A stretch of 46,763 bases of DNA, taken from Burkholderiales bacterium. Lineage in GTDB: Bacteria > Pseudomonadota > Gammaproteobacteria > Burkholderiales > Nitrosomonadaceae. Location of the stretch: NCBI GenBank assembly GCA_024235735.1, contig JACKLU010000018.1, forward strand, positions 1 through 46,763, given 5' to 3'. Below the pieces are notes generated by a model. It saw only the letters and a list, made by a program, of their open reading frames with translations. It did not search any database and had not been told where the DNA came from. Both the position numbers and the translations under genes were made by a program. Position 1 is the stretch's first letter. Each line of letters opens with the position of its first letter. Positions 1 through 10,720 of the stretch are shown here, in pieces.

Positions 1-215
1 TATCCCGGTATTCTTTTTTTAACAACCTGCCAGGGAGATCCTTCGGCAGGGTCTGCATGATGGGCAGCCAATCTTTTTTCCAATTCCTGCTTGTGCCATG
101 CCGGTATTTCGACTGCTTCAGGGATTTCCGCGATTGAATCCCAAATAGCTTCAACCAGTTGAATGCGCTGTTCTAACGGCATTTCAGCGATATCGGCTGC
201 TGTGATTGGTTTCAT
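1..215 (-). CDS. Addiction-module antitoxin, Unstab_antitox-like (3' end cut by window edge)
   Basis: I read 71 codons from an ATG at 215 to the window edge without a stop. The protein begins MKPITAADIAEMPLEQRIQL, continues with an EAIWDSIAE segment and ends near SPWQVVKKRIPG. This is the layout of the short putative addiction-module antitoxins (Unstab_antitox family, about 75 residues), so only a few residues should be missing. The start at 215 is preferred over an in-frame ATG at 221 because AGGAG lies 6 nt before it. It begins 21 nt after the alaS stop on the same strand. A partner toxin of the RelE/ParE type would be expected just left of the window and cannot be seen. The antitoxin role is family inference. 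Confidence 0.7.
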   Translation of the reverse strand, partial: MKPITAADIAEMPLEQRIQLVEAIWDSIAEIPEAVEIPAWHKQELEKRLAAHHADPAEGSPWQVVKKRIPG

Positions 216-236
216 ACTCATCTCCTGATTGCCGAT

Positions 237-2831
<2,595 letters not shown>

Positions 2832-2843
2832 GTTCGTAATGGT

Positions 2844-3203
2844 TTATTCGTATCGTTGTAATTCAATAACTCTGGTGCCGACAGCCTCGCCCTGAATGAT
2901 CGCCAGATTTTCAATGCGCACCCGCACGGTGATTTCGATGCCCATGCGCGGTAATTCGGCGCCTGTCAGAATGGTGATTTTGCCGCTTTCGTCTTCGAGC
3001 GAATAGGCTTTTAAATCGATCAGCGGGATGCGTGTGGGTTCTTTGGTGACGCCTCTGAGATTGACTTCCCTGCCGTCAAACGCGGCGGCTGCGACATTGA
3101 TTTCATGAATCGGTGTGATGATGTTGCCGCCTGCGGCGCAGCCGCCGTGCGTGAATGCAAAGAACATCAGCAGACCGATAATCAGTGTTCGTATGTTTTT
3201 CAT
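2844..3203 (-). CDS. Small secreted OB-fold-like protein of unknown function
   Basis: The 119-residue protein has a hydrophobic N-terminus (roughly residues 5-18) and a cysteine at position 22, so it is exported or a lipoprotein; the residues before the cysteine (HGG) make a poor lipobox. The remainder alternates beta-like segments (INVAAAAFDGREVNLRGVTKEP, then a SLEDESGKITIL stretch, then EITVRVRIENLAI), which resembles small OB-fold proteins of the tRNA_anti-like type. I do not recognise a specific family. Its ATG overlaps the recX stop as ATGA, so it is probably translated by coupling to recX, and alaS follows after 12 nt. Nothing in the sequence indicates a biochemical role. Confidence 0.75.
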   Translation of the reverse strand: MKNIRTLIIGLLMFFAFTHGGCAAGGNIITPIHEINVAAAAFDGREVNLRGVTKEPTRIPLIDLKAYSLEDESGKITILTGAELPRMGIEITVRVRIENLAIIQGEAVGTRVIELQRYE

Positions 3204-3658
3204 GTTTCTTCCCTGTCAGCTTGTGACAGTATGGTGTTGATGGTATCCGATGAAAAGCCTCTGCTCATCATAAAGCGGATTTGTTTGCCGCGCGCTTTCA
3301 GGTCGACAGGCGGCGCGCCGAATTTTTTTTGCCAGATGCGCCATGCCGTTTCGAGATCGTTGTCTTTAAGGACAGGCAGGATGTCGGCAATGATATGTTC
3401 ATCAACGCCTTTTGCTTTGAGCTCGCGAACGATGCGCTGGCTGCCGAGACGTTCGCGGCGTATCCGCGCCGTTTGTTCGGCAAAGCGTTCGGTGGATAAA
3501 TAGCCGTCCCGTTCCAGCTGATCCAGCAGGTCAGATACCTGCTGCCGTGAATGCTCATGGACTGACAGCTTTTGTTCCAGCTCATAGCGCGAATATTCGC
3601 GCTTTGCCAGATACTGCAACGCACGGGTTTGCAGTGATGTTTTGCCGCCGGTCGTCAT
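3200..3658 (-). CDS. recX: Regulatory protein RecX
   Basis: The 152-residue product is a RecX-type three-helix-repeat protein, which binds RecA filaments and limits RecA activity. Recognisable segments are RALQYLAKREYSRYELEQKL near the N-terminus, LLDQLERDGYLSTERFAEQ in the middle and GFSSDTINTIL at the C-terminus, matching the tandem helical repeats of the family and its usual length of about 150. It lies 15 nt after recA on the same strand, the classical recA-recX arrangement, and its stop overlaps the next start by 4 nt. The ATG start follows the recA stop closely, so co-transcription with recA is expected. Confidence 0.93.
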   Translation of the reverse strand: MTTGGKTSLQTRALQYLAKREYSRYELEQKLSVHEHSRQQVSDLLDQLERDGYLSTERFAEQTARIRRERLGSQRIVRELKAKGVDEHIIADILPVLKDNDLETAWRIWQKKFGAPPVDLKARGKQIRFMMSRGFSSDTINTILSQADREET

Positions 3659-3673
3659 TGCGTGACTTGATTA

Positions 3674-4738
3674 TTATTTGCTATCCGGATTGCCGGTATC
3701 GTTTTTGCCGGGGCTGACCTCAGGATTCCTGTTCTTGCTGCCCGCATCCACCAGACCAACCGCTGCGCGGATTTTCTTTTCAATTTCCTGCGCCATTTTT
3801 GGATGTTCTTTCAGATAGTCGCGGACGTTATCCTTGCCCTGGCCGATTTTTTCGCCATTGTAGGCGTACCAGGCGCCTGCCTTGTCGATCAGTTTATGCT
3901 GAACGCCGAGTTCAATAATTTCGCTTTCGCGGGAAATGCCTTCACCGTAAAGAATATCAAAGTCAGCCTGTTTGAAGGGCGGTGCTACTTTGTTTTTCAC
4001 CACCTTGACGCGAGTTTCGCTGCCGATGGTCTCGTCACCTTTTTTGATCGCGCCGGTGCGTCGAATATCGAGGCGGACGGATGCGTAGAATTTGAGTGCG
4101 TTGCCGCCGGTTGTGGTTTCCGGATTGCCGAAAATGACGCCGATCTTCATGCGGATCTGGTTGATGAAGATCACCATGGTGTTGCTGCGCTTGATATTGG
4201 CGGTCAGTTTTCGCAGCGCCTGGGACATGAGGCGGGCCTGCAATCCCATTTGCGGATCGCCCATTTCACCTTCGATCTCGGCGCGTGGCGTCAACGCGGC
4301 GACGGAGTCGATGACCACGATATCGATTGAACCGGAACGCACCAGCATGTCAGCGATTTCGAGCGCCTGTTCGCCATTGTCCGGCTGCGAAATTAAAAGC
4401 TCCTGCACGTTGACGCCGATCTTCTGGGCATACTGGGGATCGAGCGCGTGCTCGGCGTCAATAAAGGCCGCAGTGCCGCCGAGTTTCTGCATTTCGGCGA
4501 TAACCTGCAAAGTGAGCGTCGTTTTGCCGGAGGATTCCGGGCCGTAGATTTCAATGACACGCCCGCGCGGCAGCCCGCCGACGCCTAACGCGATATCGAG
4601 ACTGAGCGATCCTGTGGAGACGACTTGTATATCATTGGCGACATCGTTGGCGCCCAGACGCATGATGGATCCCTTGCCGAACTGTTTTTCAATTTGAGCC
4701 AGTGCGTTGGCAAGTGCTTTGCTTCTGTTTTCGTCCAT
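3674..4738 (-). CDS. recA: Recombinase RecA
   Basis: The 354-residue product forms ATP-dependent filaments on single-stranded DNA, catalyses strand exchange and acts as co-protease in the SOS response where LexA exists. The N-terminus MDENRSKALANALAQIEKQF is typical. The Walker A motif GPESSGKT is at residues 66-73, followed by AAFIDAEHALDP and the IDIVVIDSVAAL Walker B region. The L2 loop region reads GNPETTTGGNALKFYASVRL. Its length is normal, and its C-terminal tail is charged and variable as usual. It is the first gene of a leftward operon with recX, the secreted protein and alaS, and is divergent from adk. No canonical CTGT-N8-ACAG box is present upstream. Confidence 0.99.
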   Translation of the reverse strand: MDENRSKALANALAQIEKQFGKGSIMRLGANDVANDIQVVSTGSLSLDIALGVGGLPRGRVIEIYGPESSGKTTLTLQVIAEMQKLGGTAAFIDAEHALDPQYAQKIGVNVQELLISQPDNGEQALEIADMLVRSGSIDIVVIDSVAALTPRAEIEGEMGDPQMGLQARLMSQALRKLTANIKRSNTMVIFINQIRMKIGVIFGNPETTTGGNALKFYASVRLDIRRTGAIKKGDETIGSETRVKVVKNKVAPPFKQADFDILYGEGISRESEIIELGVQHKLIDKAGAWYAYNGEKIGQGKDNVRDYLKEHPKMAQEIEKKIRAAVGLVDAGSKNRNPEVSPGKNDTGNPDSK

Positions 4739-4763
4739 GGTTTTTCCTGTTAAGTGTCAGTAA

Positions 4764-4793
4764 ATTATCGCACATGCACGCATGTGTCTGTAA
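4764..4793 (-). promoter_or_regulatory. Candidate recA promoter with a perfect inverted repeat between -35 and -10
   Basis: On the minus strand a GATAAT -10 candidate (4769-4764) lies 18 nt from a weak TTACAG -35 candidate (4793-4788). The inverted repeat CACATGC-AC-GCATGTG (4771-4786) fills the spacer between them, the usual position of a repressor operator. No known regulator site is recognised. The promoter call rests on hexamer similarity only. Confidence 0.35.
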
Positions 4794-4854
4794 GACGGGC
4801 TGCTCAGAAAATGCATTTTGCGCGAGTAAAAAAATCAGTAGAAATAAAAAAACA

Positions 4855-4887
4855 ATACTCGAGTATCTTGCCAGCCTGCGATATAAT
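4855..4887 (+). promoter_or_regulatory. Candidate adk promoter overlapped by a 12-bp palindrome
   Basis: A consensus TATAAT is at 4882-4887, about 50 nt upstream of the adk start. Where the -35 element should be there is no TTGACA-like hexamer. Instead there is the perfect palindrome ATACTCGAGTAT (4855-4866). A promoter with a good -10, a missing -35 and a palindrome at that position suggests activator or repressor control, possibly shared with divergent recA. This is inference from spacing. Confidence 0.4.
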
Positions 4888-4938
4888 CGCGACTTTGTCA
4901 TCACGATCACGCAGCTATTTAATTTCGTCAGATAAAAA

Positions 4939-5613
4939 GTGAAAGAAACGATCCGCGTTATATTACTAGGCGGCCCCGGTGCTGGAAAAGGCACGCAGGC
5001 CAATTATATCAAGGAACATTTTGGTATTCCGCAAATTTCAACGGGCGATATGCTCCGCAATGCCGTCAAGGCTGGCACTGAATTGGGTAAGATGGCCAAG
5101 GAAATCATGGATTCCGGCGGGCTTGTCTCCGATGACATCATTATTAACCTGGTCAAGGAGCGCATTGCCGAGCAGGATTGCGCGCGCGGTTTTTTGTTTG
5201 ATGGTTTCCCGCGCACAATCCCGCAGGCTGATGCGATGAAGACGGCTGGCGTGCAGATCGATTATGTCGTCGAAATTGACGTCGATGATAATGTCATCAT
5301 TCAGCGCATGTCGGGGCGCAGAATTCATCCTGCTTCCGGACGGACCTATCATATCGATTTTAATCCGCCCAAGGTGGAAGGCATTGATGATGTTACCGGC
5401 GAGCCACTCATACAGCGCGATGACGACAAAGTTGAAACAGTCAAAAAGAGACTGGCGGTCTATCATGAACAGACTGAACCCCTGATCGATTATTATTCCA
5501 GGTGTGCTTCAGGTCATGCGGGCAACGCGCCGCGTTATATTAAAATCAATGGCGTTGGTACGGTTGAAGCCATTCGGGATCAGATACTTTCGGCCATTGC
5601 CGCGCCAAATTGA
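4939..5613 (+). CDS. adk: Adenylate kinase
   Basis: The 224-residue product interconverts ATP plus AMP and two ADP. The P-loop GGPGAGKGT is at residues 11-19, followed by QISTGDMLR, the DGFPRT motif and a long-form LID domain containing GRRIHPASGRTYH. The LID lacks the zinc cysteines and has the H/S/D/T type of Gram-negative enzymes. The only start that fits is GTG at 4939, giving the sequence KETIRVILLGGPG after the initiator; no clear Shine-Dalgarno precedes it. The gene is divergent from recA and is followed by a strong bidirectional terminator. Here AMP from pyrophosphate-releasing reactions fits functionally with the downstream pfp-hppA pair, though they are separate transcripts. Confidence 0.97.
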   Translation: MKETIRVILLGGPGAGKGTQANYIKEHFGIPQISTGDMLRNAVKAGTELGKMAKEIMDSGGLVSDDIIINLVKERIAEQDCARGFLFDGFPRTIPQADAMKTAGVQIDYVVEIDVDDNVIIQRMSGRRIHPASGRTYHIDFNPPKVEGIDDVTGEPLIQRDDDKVETVKKRLAVYHEQTEPLIDYYSRCASGHAGNAPRYIKINGVGTVEAIRDQILSAIAAPN

Positions 5614-5726
5614 TTGGCCAGCGAAAAGCGGATCGAAACATTGCAGGCTAAATAGGTGACAAAAATAAACGCTTTTCCTTACCGGAATGTTGCGCCTTCA
5701 GCTATCGGCTTTCAGGTATCAATGAC

Positions 5727-5770
5727 AAAAATCCAGAGCAGCCGGCACGCATCTGCTGTTCTGGATTTTT
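5727..5770. terminator. Strong bidirectional intrinsic terminator after adk
   Basis: A 16-bp stem (5727-5742 with 5755-5770, one G-U wobble) encloses a 12-nt loop. The arms begin with five A and end with five T, so the structure can terminate transcription from either side. It separates adk from pfp. Confidence 0.85.
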
Positions 5771-5862
5771 GTTGTCCGGAATTTGTGCCTTAAAAATTTA
5801 ATGAGTTGTAGCTTGGGCGCTATAACTTTTGTCATGTTTTGATCAATCAGGAGAGATAAAGT

Positions 5863-7122
5863 ATGTCCATAAAAAATGCATTTTACGCCCAATCGGGCGG
5901 TGTTACGGCGGTTATTAATGCATCCGCCGCAGGTGTTATCGAAACCGCGCGTCAGCACCCGGACAAAATCGGCAATGTTTACGCCGGGCGCAATGGCATT
6001 ATCGGCGCGCTGACTGAAGATTTGATTGACACCAGCGCGGATTCCGCGCAGGCCATTGCTGCGCTGCGCCATACGCCATCGGGTGGTTTTGGTTCATGCC
6101 GCTACAAGTTGAAAAGCATAGAACAAAACCGCCGGGAATATGAGCGATTGATTGAAGTCTTCAAGGCGCACAATATCGGCTATTTCTTTTATAACGGTGG
6201 TGGCGATTCCGCCGACACCTGTTTGAAGGTATCCCAGATTTCCGATACGCTGGGTTTCCCGATCCAGGCGATTCATGTGCCCAAGACGGTCGATAACGAT
6301 CTGCCGATTACCGACTGTTGTCCGGGATTTGGTTCGGTCGCAAAATACATTGCGGTGTCAACGCGCGAAGCGAGTTTTGATGTGGCCAGCATGGCGAAAA
6401 CGTCAACCAAGGTTTTCGTGCTGGAAGTCATGGGCCGTCATGCGGGCTGGATAGCGGCTGCGGGCGGTCTGGCATCAAGCAAGGACTGCGAAATTCCGAT
6501 CGTTATTCTGTTTCCGGAAATCACTTTCGATAAGGCAAAATTTCTCGCAAAAGTCGATAGCTATGTCAAGCAGTATGGCTATTGCTCGGTTGTTGTGTCT
6601 GAGGGTGTCAAAGGCGAGGATGGCAACTTTCTGTCCGATCAGGGCCTGCGTGATGCATTTGGTCACGCGCAGCTGGGGGGTGTTGCGCCTGTTGTGGCCA
6701 ATATCATCAAGGATGGTCTGGGCTTGAAATACCACTGGGGTGTGGCGGATTATCTGCAACGCGCGGCGCGCCATGTGGCTTCCAAAACCGATGTCGAGCA
6801 GGCTTACGCAATGGGCAAGGCGGCTGTCGAATACGCCATAGCCGGACATAATTCGGTGATGCCGACCATCGAGCGCCTGTCCAGCTCGCCTTACCGTTGG
6901 CAGGTCGGTATGGCGCAGTTATCAAATGTGGCCAACGTGGAGAAAATGATGCCGGCGGATTATATCAGTGAAGATGGTTTTGGTATCAGTGAAGCCTGTC
7001 GTGAATATCTGCTGCCGCTGATTGAAGGTGAGGACTATCCACCATATAAAAACGGTTTGCCTGATTATGTGCGTTTGAAAAATGTAGCGGTACAGAAGAA
7101 ACTGGGCGCATTCGAAATCTGA
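5863..7122 (+). CDS. pfp: Pyrophosphate-dependent 6-phosphofructokinase
   Basis: The 419-residue enzyme phosphorylates fructose 6-phosphate reversibly, using PPi rather than ATP. The donor-specificity residues are visible: GGGDS at 112-116 has Asp at position 115 where ATP enzymes have Gly, and PKTVDND places Lys141 where ATP enzymes have Gly. The substrate motif MGRHAGW follows near residue 190. The ATG at 5863 has AGGAGA about 8 nt upstream. The neighbouring gene encodes a proton-pumping pyrophosphatase, an association known from methanotrophs and nitrifiers. The reaction works in the gluconeogenic direction too, producing PPi for that pump. PPi specificity is based on these residues and is fairly secure. 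Confidence 0.95.
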   Translation: MSIKNAFYAQSGGVTAVINASAAGVIETARQHPDKIGNVYAGRNGIIGALTEDLIDTSADSAQAIAALRHTPSGGFGSCRYKLKSIEQNRREYERLIEVFKAHNIGYFFYNGGGDSADTCLKVSQISDTLGFPIQAIHVPKTVDNDLPITDCCPGFGSVAKYIAVSTREASFDVASMAKTSTKVFVLEVMGRHAGWIAAAGGLASSKDCEIPIVILFPEITFDKAKFLAKVDSYVKQYGYCSVVVSEGVKGEDGNFLSDQGLRDAFGHAQLGGVAPVVANIIKDGLGLKYHWGVADYLQRAARHVASKTDVEQAYAMGKAAVEYAIAGHNSVMPTIERLSSSPYRWQVGMAQLSNVANVEKMMPADYISEDGFGISEACREYLLPLIEGEDYPPYKNGLPDYVRLKNVAVQKKLGAFEI

Positions 7123-7277
7123 AATACAGCAAAATTTTTGATGTATTTTCACAACAAGTGCATATAAAATATTCGCCTTTTGTTTTATGATTTTGGACAA
7201 GTGTTTAATTATGTGGAATTATTGGGCCGGTATTCTACATTTGATTTTATTTGGTCTGACTTTAACTGGAGTTTTTT

Positions 7278-9335
7278 ATGTCTAACGGTTTGATTCTCGC
7301 AATTGGTAGTGCGATTCTTGCCCTGGTTTACAGTGGCATCTGGATCAAGGGTATTTTTGCCCAGCCTACCGGTAATTCTCGCATGCAGGAAATCGCTTCT
7401 GCTGTACAGGAAGGCGCATCGGCGTATCTTAATCGACAGTATACGACTATCGGTATTGTCGGTGCGGTACTGTTTCTGGCGATTTGGCTGGCACTGAGCT
7501 GGGATACCGCAGTCGGTTTTGCGCTGGGCGCCATTCTATCCGGTGCGGCTGGTTATCTGGGGATGACCGTGTCGGTTCATTCCAATGTGCGTACCGCGGA
7601 AGCGGCGCGCAACGGCTTGAATGAAGCATTGGCCATTGCATTTCGCGGGGGCGCGGTGACCGGCATGCTGGTCGTTGGTCTGGGGCTGCTGGGTGTTGCG
7701 GGTTACAGCGCATGGTTATTCAGTGGCGCGGAAACGGATGCAGCCGTCAGTGATGTGATTAAACCGCTGATTGGTTTTGCTTTTGGCGGGTCGCTCATTT
7801 CAATTTTTGCCCGTTTAGGCGGTGGTATTTTTACCAAAGGTGCTGACGTTGGTGCGGATCTGGTCGGTAAAGTCGAGGCGGGTATTCCCGAGGACGATCC
7901 ACGCAATCCGGCGGTCATTGCCGATAACGTGGGCGATAACGTGGGCGACTGCGCAGGTATGGCGGCCGATCTCTTTGAAACCTATGCGGTGACGATCATC
8001 GCGACCATGCTACTGGGTGCGCTGCTGTTCGCGGATCATGGAATGAGTGCGGTGGTGTTCCCGTTAATGCTGGGTGCGGTTTCTATCGTTGCATCAATCA
8101 TTGGCTGTTATTACGTCAAAATGCAGGAAGGCGGTACGATCATGAAAGCGCTTTACCGCGGATTGATTGTTGCCGGTGGTATTGCGCTGGTTGCGTATCT
8201 GCCAGTGACTGTATGGTTCATGGCGGATATGTCGCTCGAAGTATCAGGGGTTGAAGTGGCCGGCGGTGCGCTGGTGCTGCGCGTATTCCTGGCGGGCGCA
8301 ATCGGTTTGCTGTTGACCGGTGCCATGGTGGTGATAACCGAATACTACACATCAACCGATTATCCGCCCGTGCAAAATATTGCGGAAGCTTCCACTACGG
8401 GGCATGCAACAAATATCATTGCCGGTCTGGGTGTTTCCATGCGTGCTACGGCAGCGCCGGTTCTGGCTGTTTGCTTAAGTATTCTGATGGCGTATGCGTT
8501 AGCTGGTCTGTACGGTATTGCGATCGCAGCTACTGCAATGTTGTCGATGACCGGTATCATCGTGGCGCTGGATGCGTATGGCCCAATTACCGATAATGCG
8601 GGTGGTATCGCGGAAATGGCTGAATTACCTGACTCTGTCCGCGCGGTCACCGATCCGCTGGACGCCGTAGGCAACACGACTAAAGCGGTAACCAAAGGTT
8701 ATGCGATTGGCTCTGCTGGTCTAGCCGCGCTGGTACTGTTTGCGGATTATACGCACGGGCTGGAAGCTGCCGGCCATTCGCTGACATTTGATTTATCCAA
8801 TCACATGGTGATCATCGGTTTGTTTATCGGTGGCATGATTCCATATCTGTTCGGCGCAATGTCGATGGAAGCTGTCGGTCGCGCGGCGGGCTCCGTGGTG
8901 GTTGAAGTGCGTCGCCAGTTCAAGGAGATTCCCGGTATTATGGACGGTTCGTCCAAGCCGGATTATTCACGTGCAGTGGATATGTTGACCAAGGCCGCGA
9001 TTAAAGAGATGATGGTTCCATCACTTTTGCCGGTGCTGGTGCCGTTGCTGGTCGGTGTGCTGCTTGGCCCGCAAGCGCTGGGCGGTGTCTTGATGGGTTC
9101 CATCGTAACCGGTCTGTTTGTGGCGATCTCCATGACGGCAGGTGGCGGTGCCTGGGATAACGCCAAAAAGCATATTGAAGATGGCCATTTCGGTGGTAAA
9201 AACAGTGAAGCGCATAAAGCTTCCGTCACCGGCGATACTGTTGGCGATCCTTACAAGGATACCGCAGGTCCGGCAATTAATCCGCTGATCAAGATCATCA
9301 ATATTGTGGCGCTGATGATTATTCCGTTGCTGTAA
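7278..9335 (+). CDS. hppA: K+-independent H+-translocating membrane pyrophosphatase
   Basis: The 685-residue integral membrane protein couples PPi hydrolysis to proton export across the inner membrane. It has about 15-16 hydrophobic segments. The PPi-binding motifs are intact: DVGADLVGKVEAGIPEDDP, then DNVGDNVGDCAGMAADLFE, and late DTVGDPYKDTAGPAINP. Lys469 in GNTTKA marks the K+-independent class; K+-dependent enzymes have Ala there. The ATG is preceded by CTGGAG at about 8 nt. It follows pfp after 155 nt and ends at a terminator, so pfp and hppA may form one unit. Together they let the cell trade PPi between sugar phosphate metabolism and proton motive force. Confidence 0.97.
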   Translation: MSNGLILAIGSAILALVYSGIWIKGIFAQPTGNSRMQEIASAVQEGASAYLNRQYTTIGIVGAVLFLAIWLALSWDTAVGFALGAILSGAAGYLGMTVSVHSNVRTAEAARNGLNEALAIAFRGGAVTGMLVVGLGLLGVAGYSAWLFSGAETDAAVSDVIKPLIGFAFGGSLISIFARLGGGIFTKGADVGADLVGKVEAGIPEDDPRNPAVIADNVGDNVGDCAGMAADLFETYAVTIIATMLLGALLFADHGMSAVVFPLMLGAVSIVASIIGCYYVKMQEGGTIMKALYRGLIVAGGIALVAYLPVTVWFMADMSLEVSGVEVAGGALVLRVFLAGAIGLLLTGAMVVITEYYTSTDYPPVQNIAEASTTGHATNIIAGLGVSMRATAAPVLAVCLSILMAYALAGLYGIAIAATAMLSMTGIIVALDAYGPITDNAGGIAEMAELPDSVRAVTDPLDAVGNTTKAVTKGYAIGSAGLAALVLFADYTHGLEAAGHSLTFDLSNHMVIIGLFIGGMIPYLFGAMSMEAVGRAAGSVVVEVRRQFKEIPGIMDGSSKPDYSRAVDMLTKAAIKEMMVPSLLPVLVPLLVGVLLGPQALGGVLMGSIVTGLFVAISMTAGGGAWDNAKKHIEDGHFGGKNSEAHKASVTGDTVGDPYKDTAGPAINPLIKIINIVALMIIPLL

Positions 9336-9354
9336 CAGTACGTTGATTTAGAAG

Positions 9355-9386
9355 AAAAAAGCACACCGAGACGGTGTGCTTTTTTT
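9355..9386. terminator. Intrinsic terminator between hppA and ntrX
   Basis: A perfect 14-bp stem (9355-9368 with 9372-9385) has a 3-nt loop. It is flanked by an A run on one side and a T run on the other, so it can serve convergent hppA and ntrX. Confidence 0.9.
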
Positions 9387-9433
9387 ATGGGTGTGACCCA
9401 GACAGAGCCGGTAATTCGGAATATGGAGGGGTG

Positions 9434-10696
9434 TCAGTTTCCGCGCAATTTGATGCCAAGCAGCTTGATTTTACGGTAAAGATGCGTCCGCTCGAGTCCC
9501 GCGCGTTCGGCAACGCGTGTCATGTTGCCGTTCTCTTCTTCAATCAGGCGCTCAAAATATGTTTTCTCGAACAAATCGCGTGCTTCTCGTAACGAGAGAT
9601 CAAAAGGAATATCAGGCGCTGTTGATTTTGCGGCGGATTCGGGGAAAACCATGGCCTGTTGCACCATGTCAGCGGTAATTTCATCACCGGTGCAAGTCAA
9701 CGCCAGAGACTGCACTACCCCGGTGAGTTGTGTCAGATTGCCAGGCCAATCGTAGTTGCGCAGATAATTCAGTGCGGCTGTACTGAATTTCAATACAGGG
9801 GAGACTTCCCCGGCTTCAGCGAAGCTTGTCAGAATCTGACTGGCCAATTCCGGAATATCTTCGCGGTGCGCACGCAAGGCGGGCACACCAATGCAAAGCC
9901 CGCTGAGTACATCGTATAATTTGGTAATATAATTGCCATTCGCGGCAAGTTCAGCCAAAGGCTGCGTGGTTGCGCAAACCAGCCGCACGTTGTATTTTTC
10001 CAGTTTGCTCAGTAAAAGTAATAATCCTTTCTGCGCCAGTTTGTTGATTTCACCGATATCGCTCAGGAACAATAAGCCATCGCGCGCCTTTTCCAGTAAA
10101 TCCAGCGGTCTTTCAGCCAGTATAGTCAGCGTTTCCGGTTCTACCCAGGGTGTATTCGGGCGATGCAGAAAGCGTGCACAAATGTCCATTCCAACGCCGG
10201 GTTCACCCATGAGCAGCAAAGGCGTTTTCAAATTGGCGACCTTTTCGAGTTTTTTCTTGAGTTCGACAATCAGCGCGCCTTTGCCTAAACTGGAGAGTGA
10301 CAATGTCGCTTGCTGCTTGTTTTGGCCGCCGCGCAAGGCCTTGCCGACCGTGGTCAGCAGTTTTTGCAGCGGAATAGGTTTTTCCAAGTAACCAAATGCG
10401 CCTATACGCGTTGCTTCAACCGCTGTGTCGATGGTGCCGTGTCCTGACATCATGATGACCGGCATGGTTAGCATACCGCTGCTGGCCCAGTCCTTGAGCA
10501 AGGTAATGCCGTCCGTATCCGGCATCCAGATATCCAGTAAAACCAGATCAGGTCGGGTTTGACTGCGCCATACGCGCGCCTGTTCGGCATTTTCCGCCAG
10601 TGCAACACGATAGCCTTCATCGTGCAAAATTTCAAACAATAATTCACGTATGCCGATTTCGTCGTCAACTACCAATATCGTGTTATTTGTCGTCAT
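9434..10696 (-). CDS. ntrX: NtrX-type response regulator with degenerate AAA+ domain
   Basis: The 420-residue protein has three parts. The receiver domain (1-120) is intact, with acidic residues 11-12, phosphoacceptor Asp55, Ser84 and Lys106. The middle domain (about 130-350) resembles a sigma54-activator AAA+ domain but is disabled. Walker A reads GEPGVGMD (164-171), without lysine. The GAFTGA loop region is missing, leaving only about 30 residues between the Walker motifs. Walker B reads LLFLSDIGE, and the arginine-finger region reads NYITKLYDVL. A Fis-type HTH (about 389-416) closes the protein. It therefore probably binds DNA under phosphorylation control but cannot drive sigma54 open-complex formation. 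It starts 24 nt after ntrY, its cognate kinase gene, on the same strand. Confidence 0.88.
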   Translation of the reverse strand: MTTNNTILVVDDEIGIRELLFEILHDEGYRVALAENAEQARVWRSQTRPDLVLLDIWMPDTDGITLLKDWASSGMLTMPVIMMSGHGTIDTAVEATRIGAFGYLEKPIPLQKLLTTVGKALRGGQNKQQATLSLSSLGKGALIVELKKKLEKVANLKTPLLLMGEPGVGMDICARFLHRPNTPWVEPETLTILAERPLDLLEKARDGLLFLSDIGEINKLAQKGLLLLLSKLEKYNVRLVCATTQPLAELAANGNYITKLYDVLSGLCIGVPALRAHREDIPELASQILTSFAEAGEVSPVLKFSTAALNYLRNYDWPGNLTQLTGVVQSLALTCTGDEITADMVQQAMVFPESAAKSTAPDIPFDLSLREARDLFEKTYFERLIEEENGNMTRVAERAGLERTHLYRKIKLLGIKLRGN

Positions 10697-10720
10697 TTTG
10701 TTCTATCCTGAGTTTTTCAG

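Noticed and set aside
4747..4762. Possible LexA box CTGT-N8-AGTA before recA
   Set aside because: The second half does not match ACAG; not counted as an SOS box.
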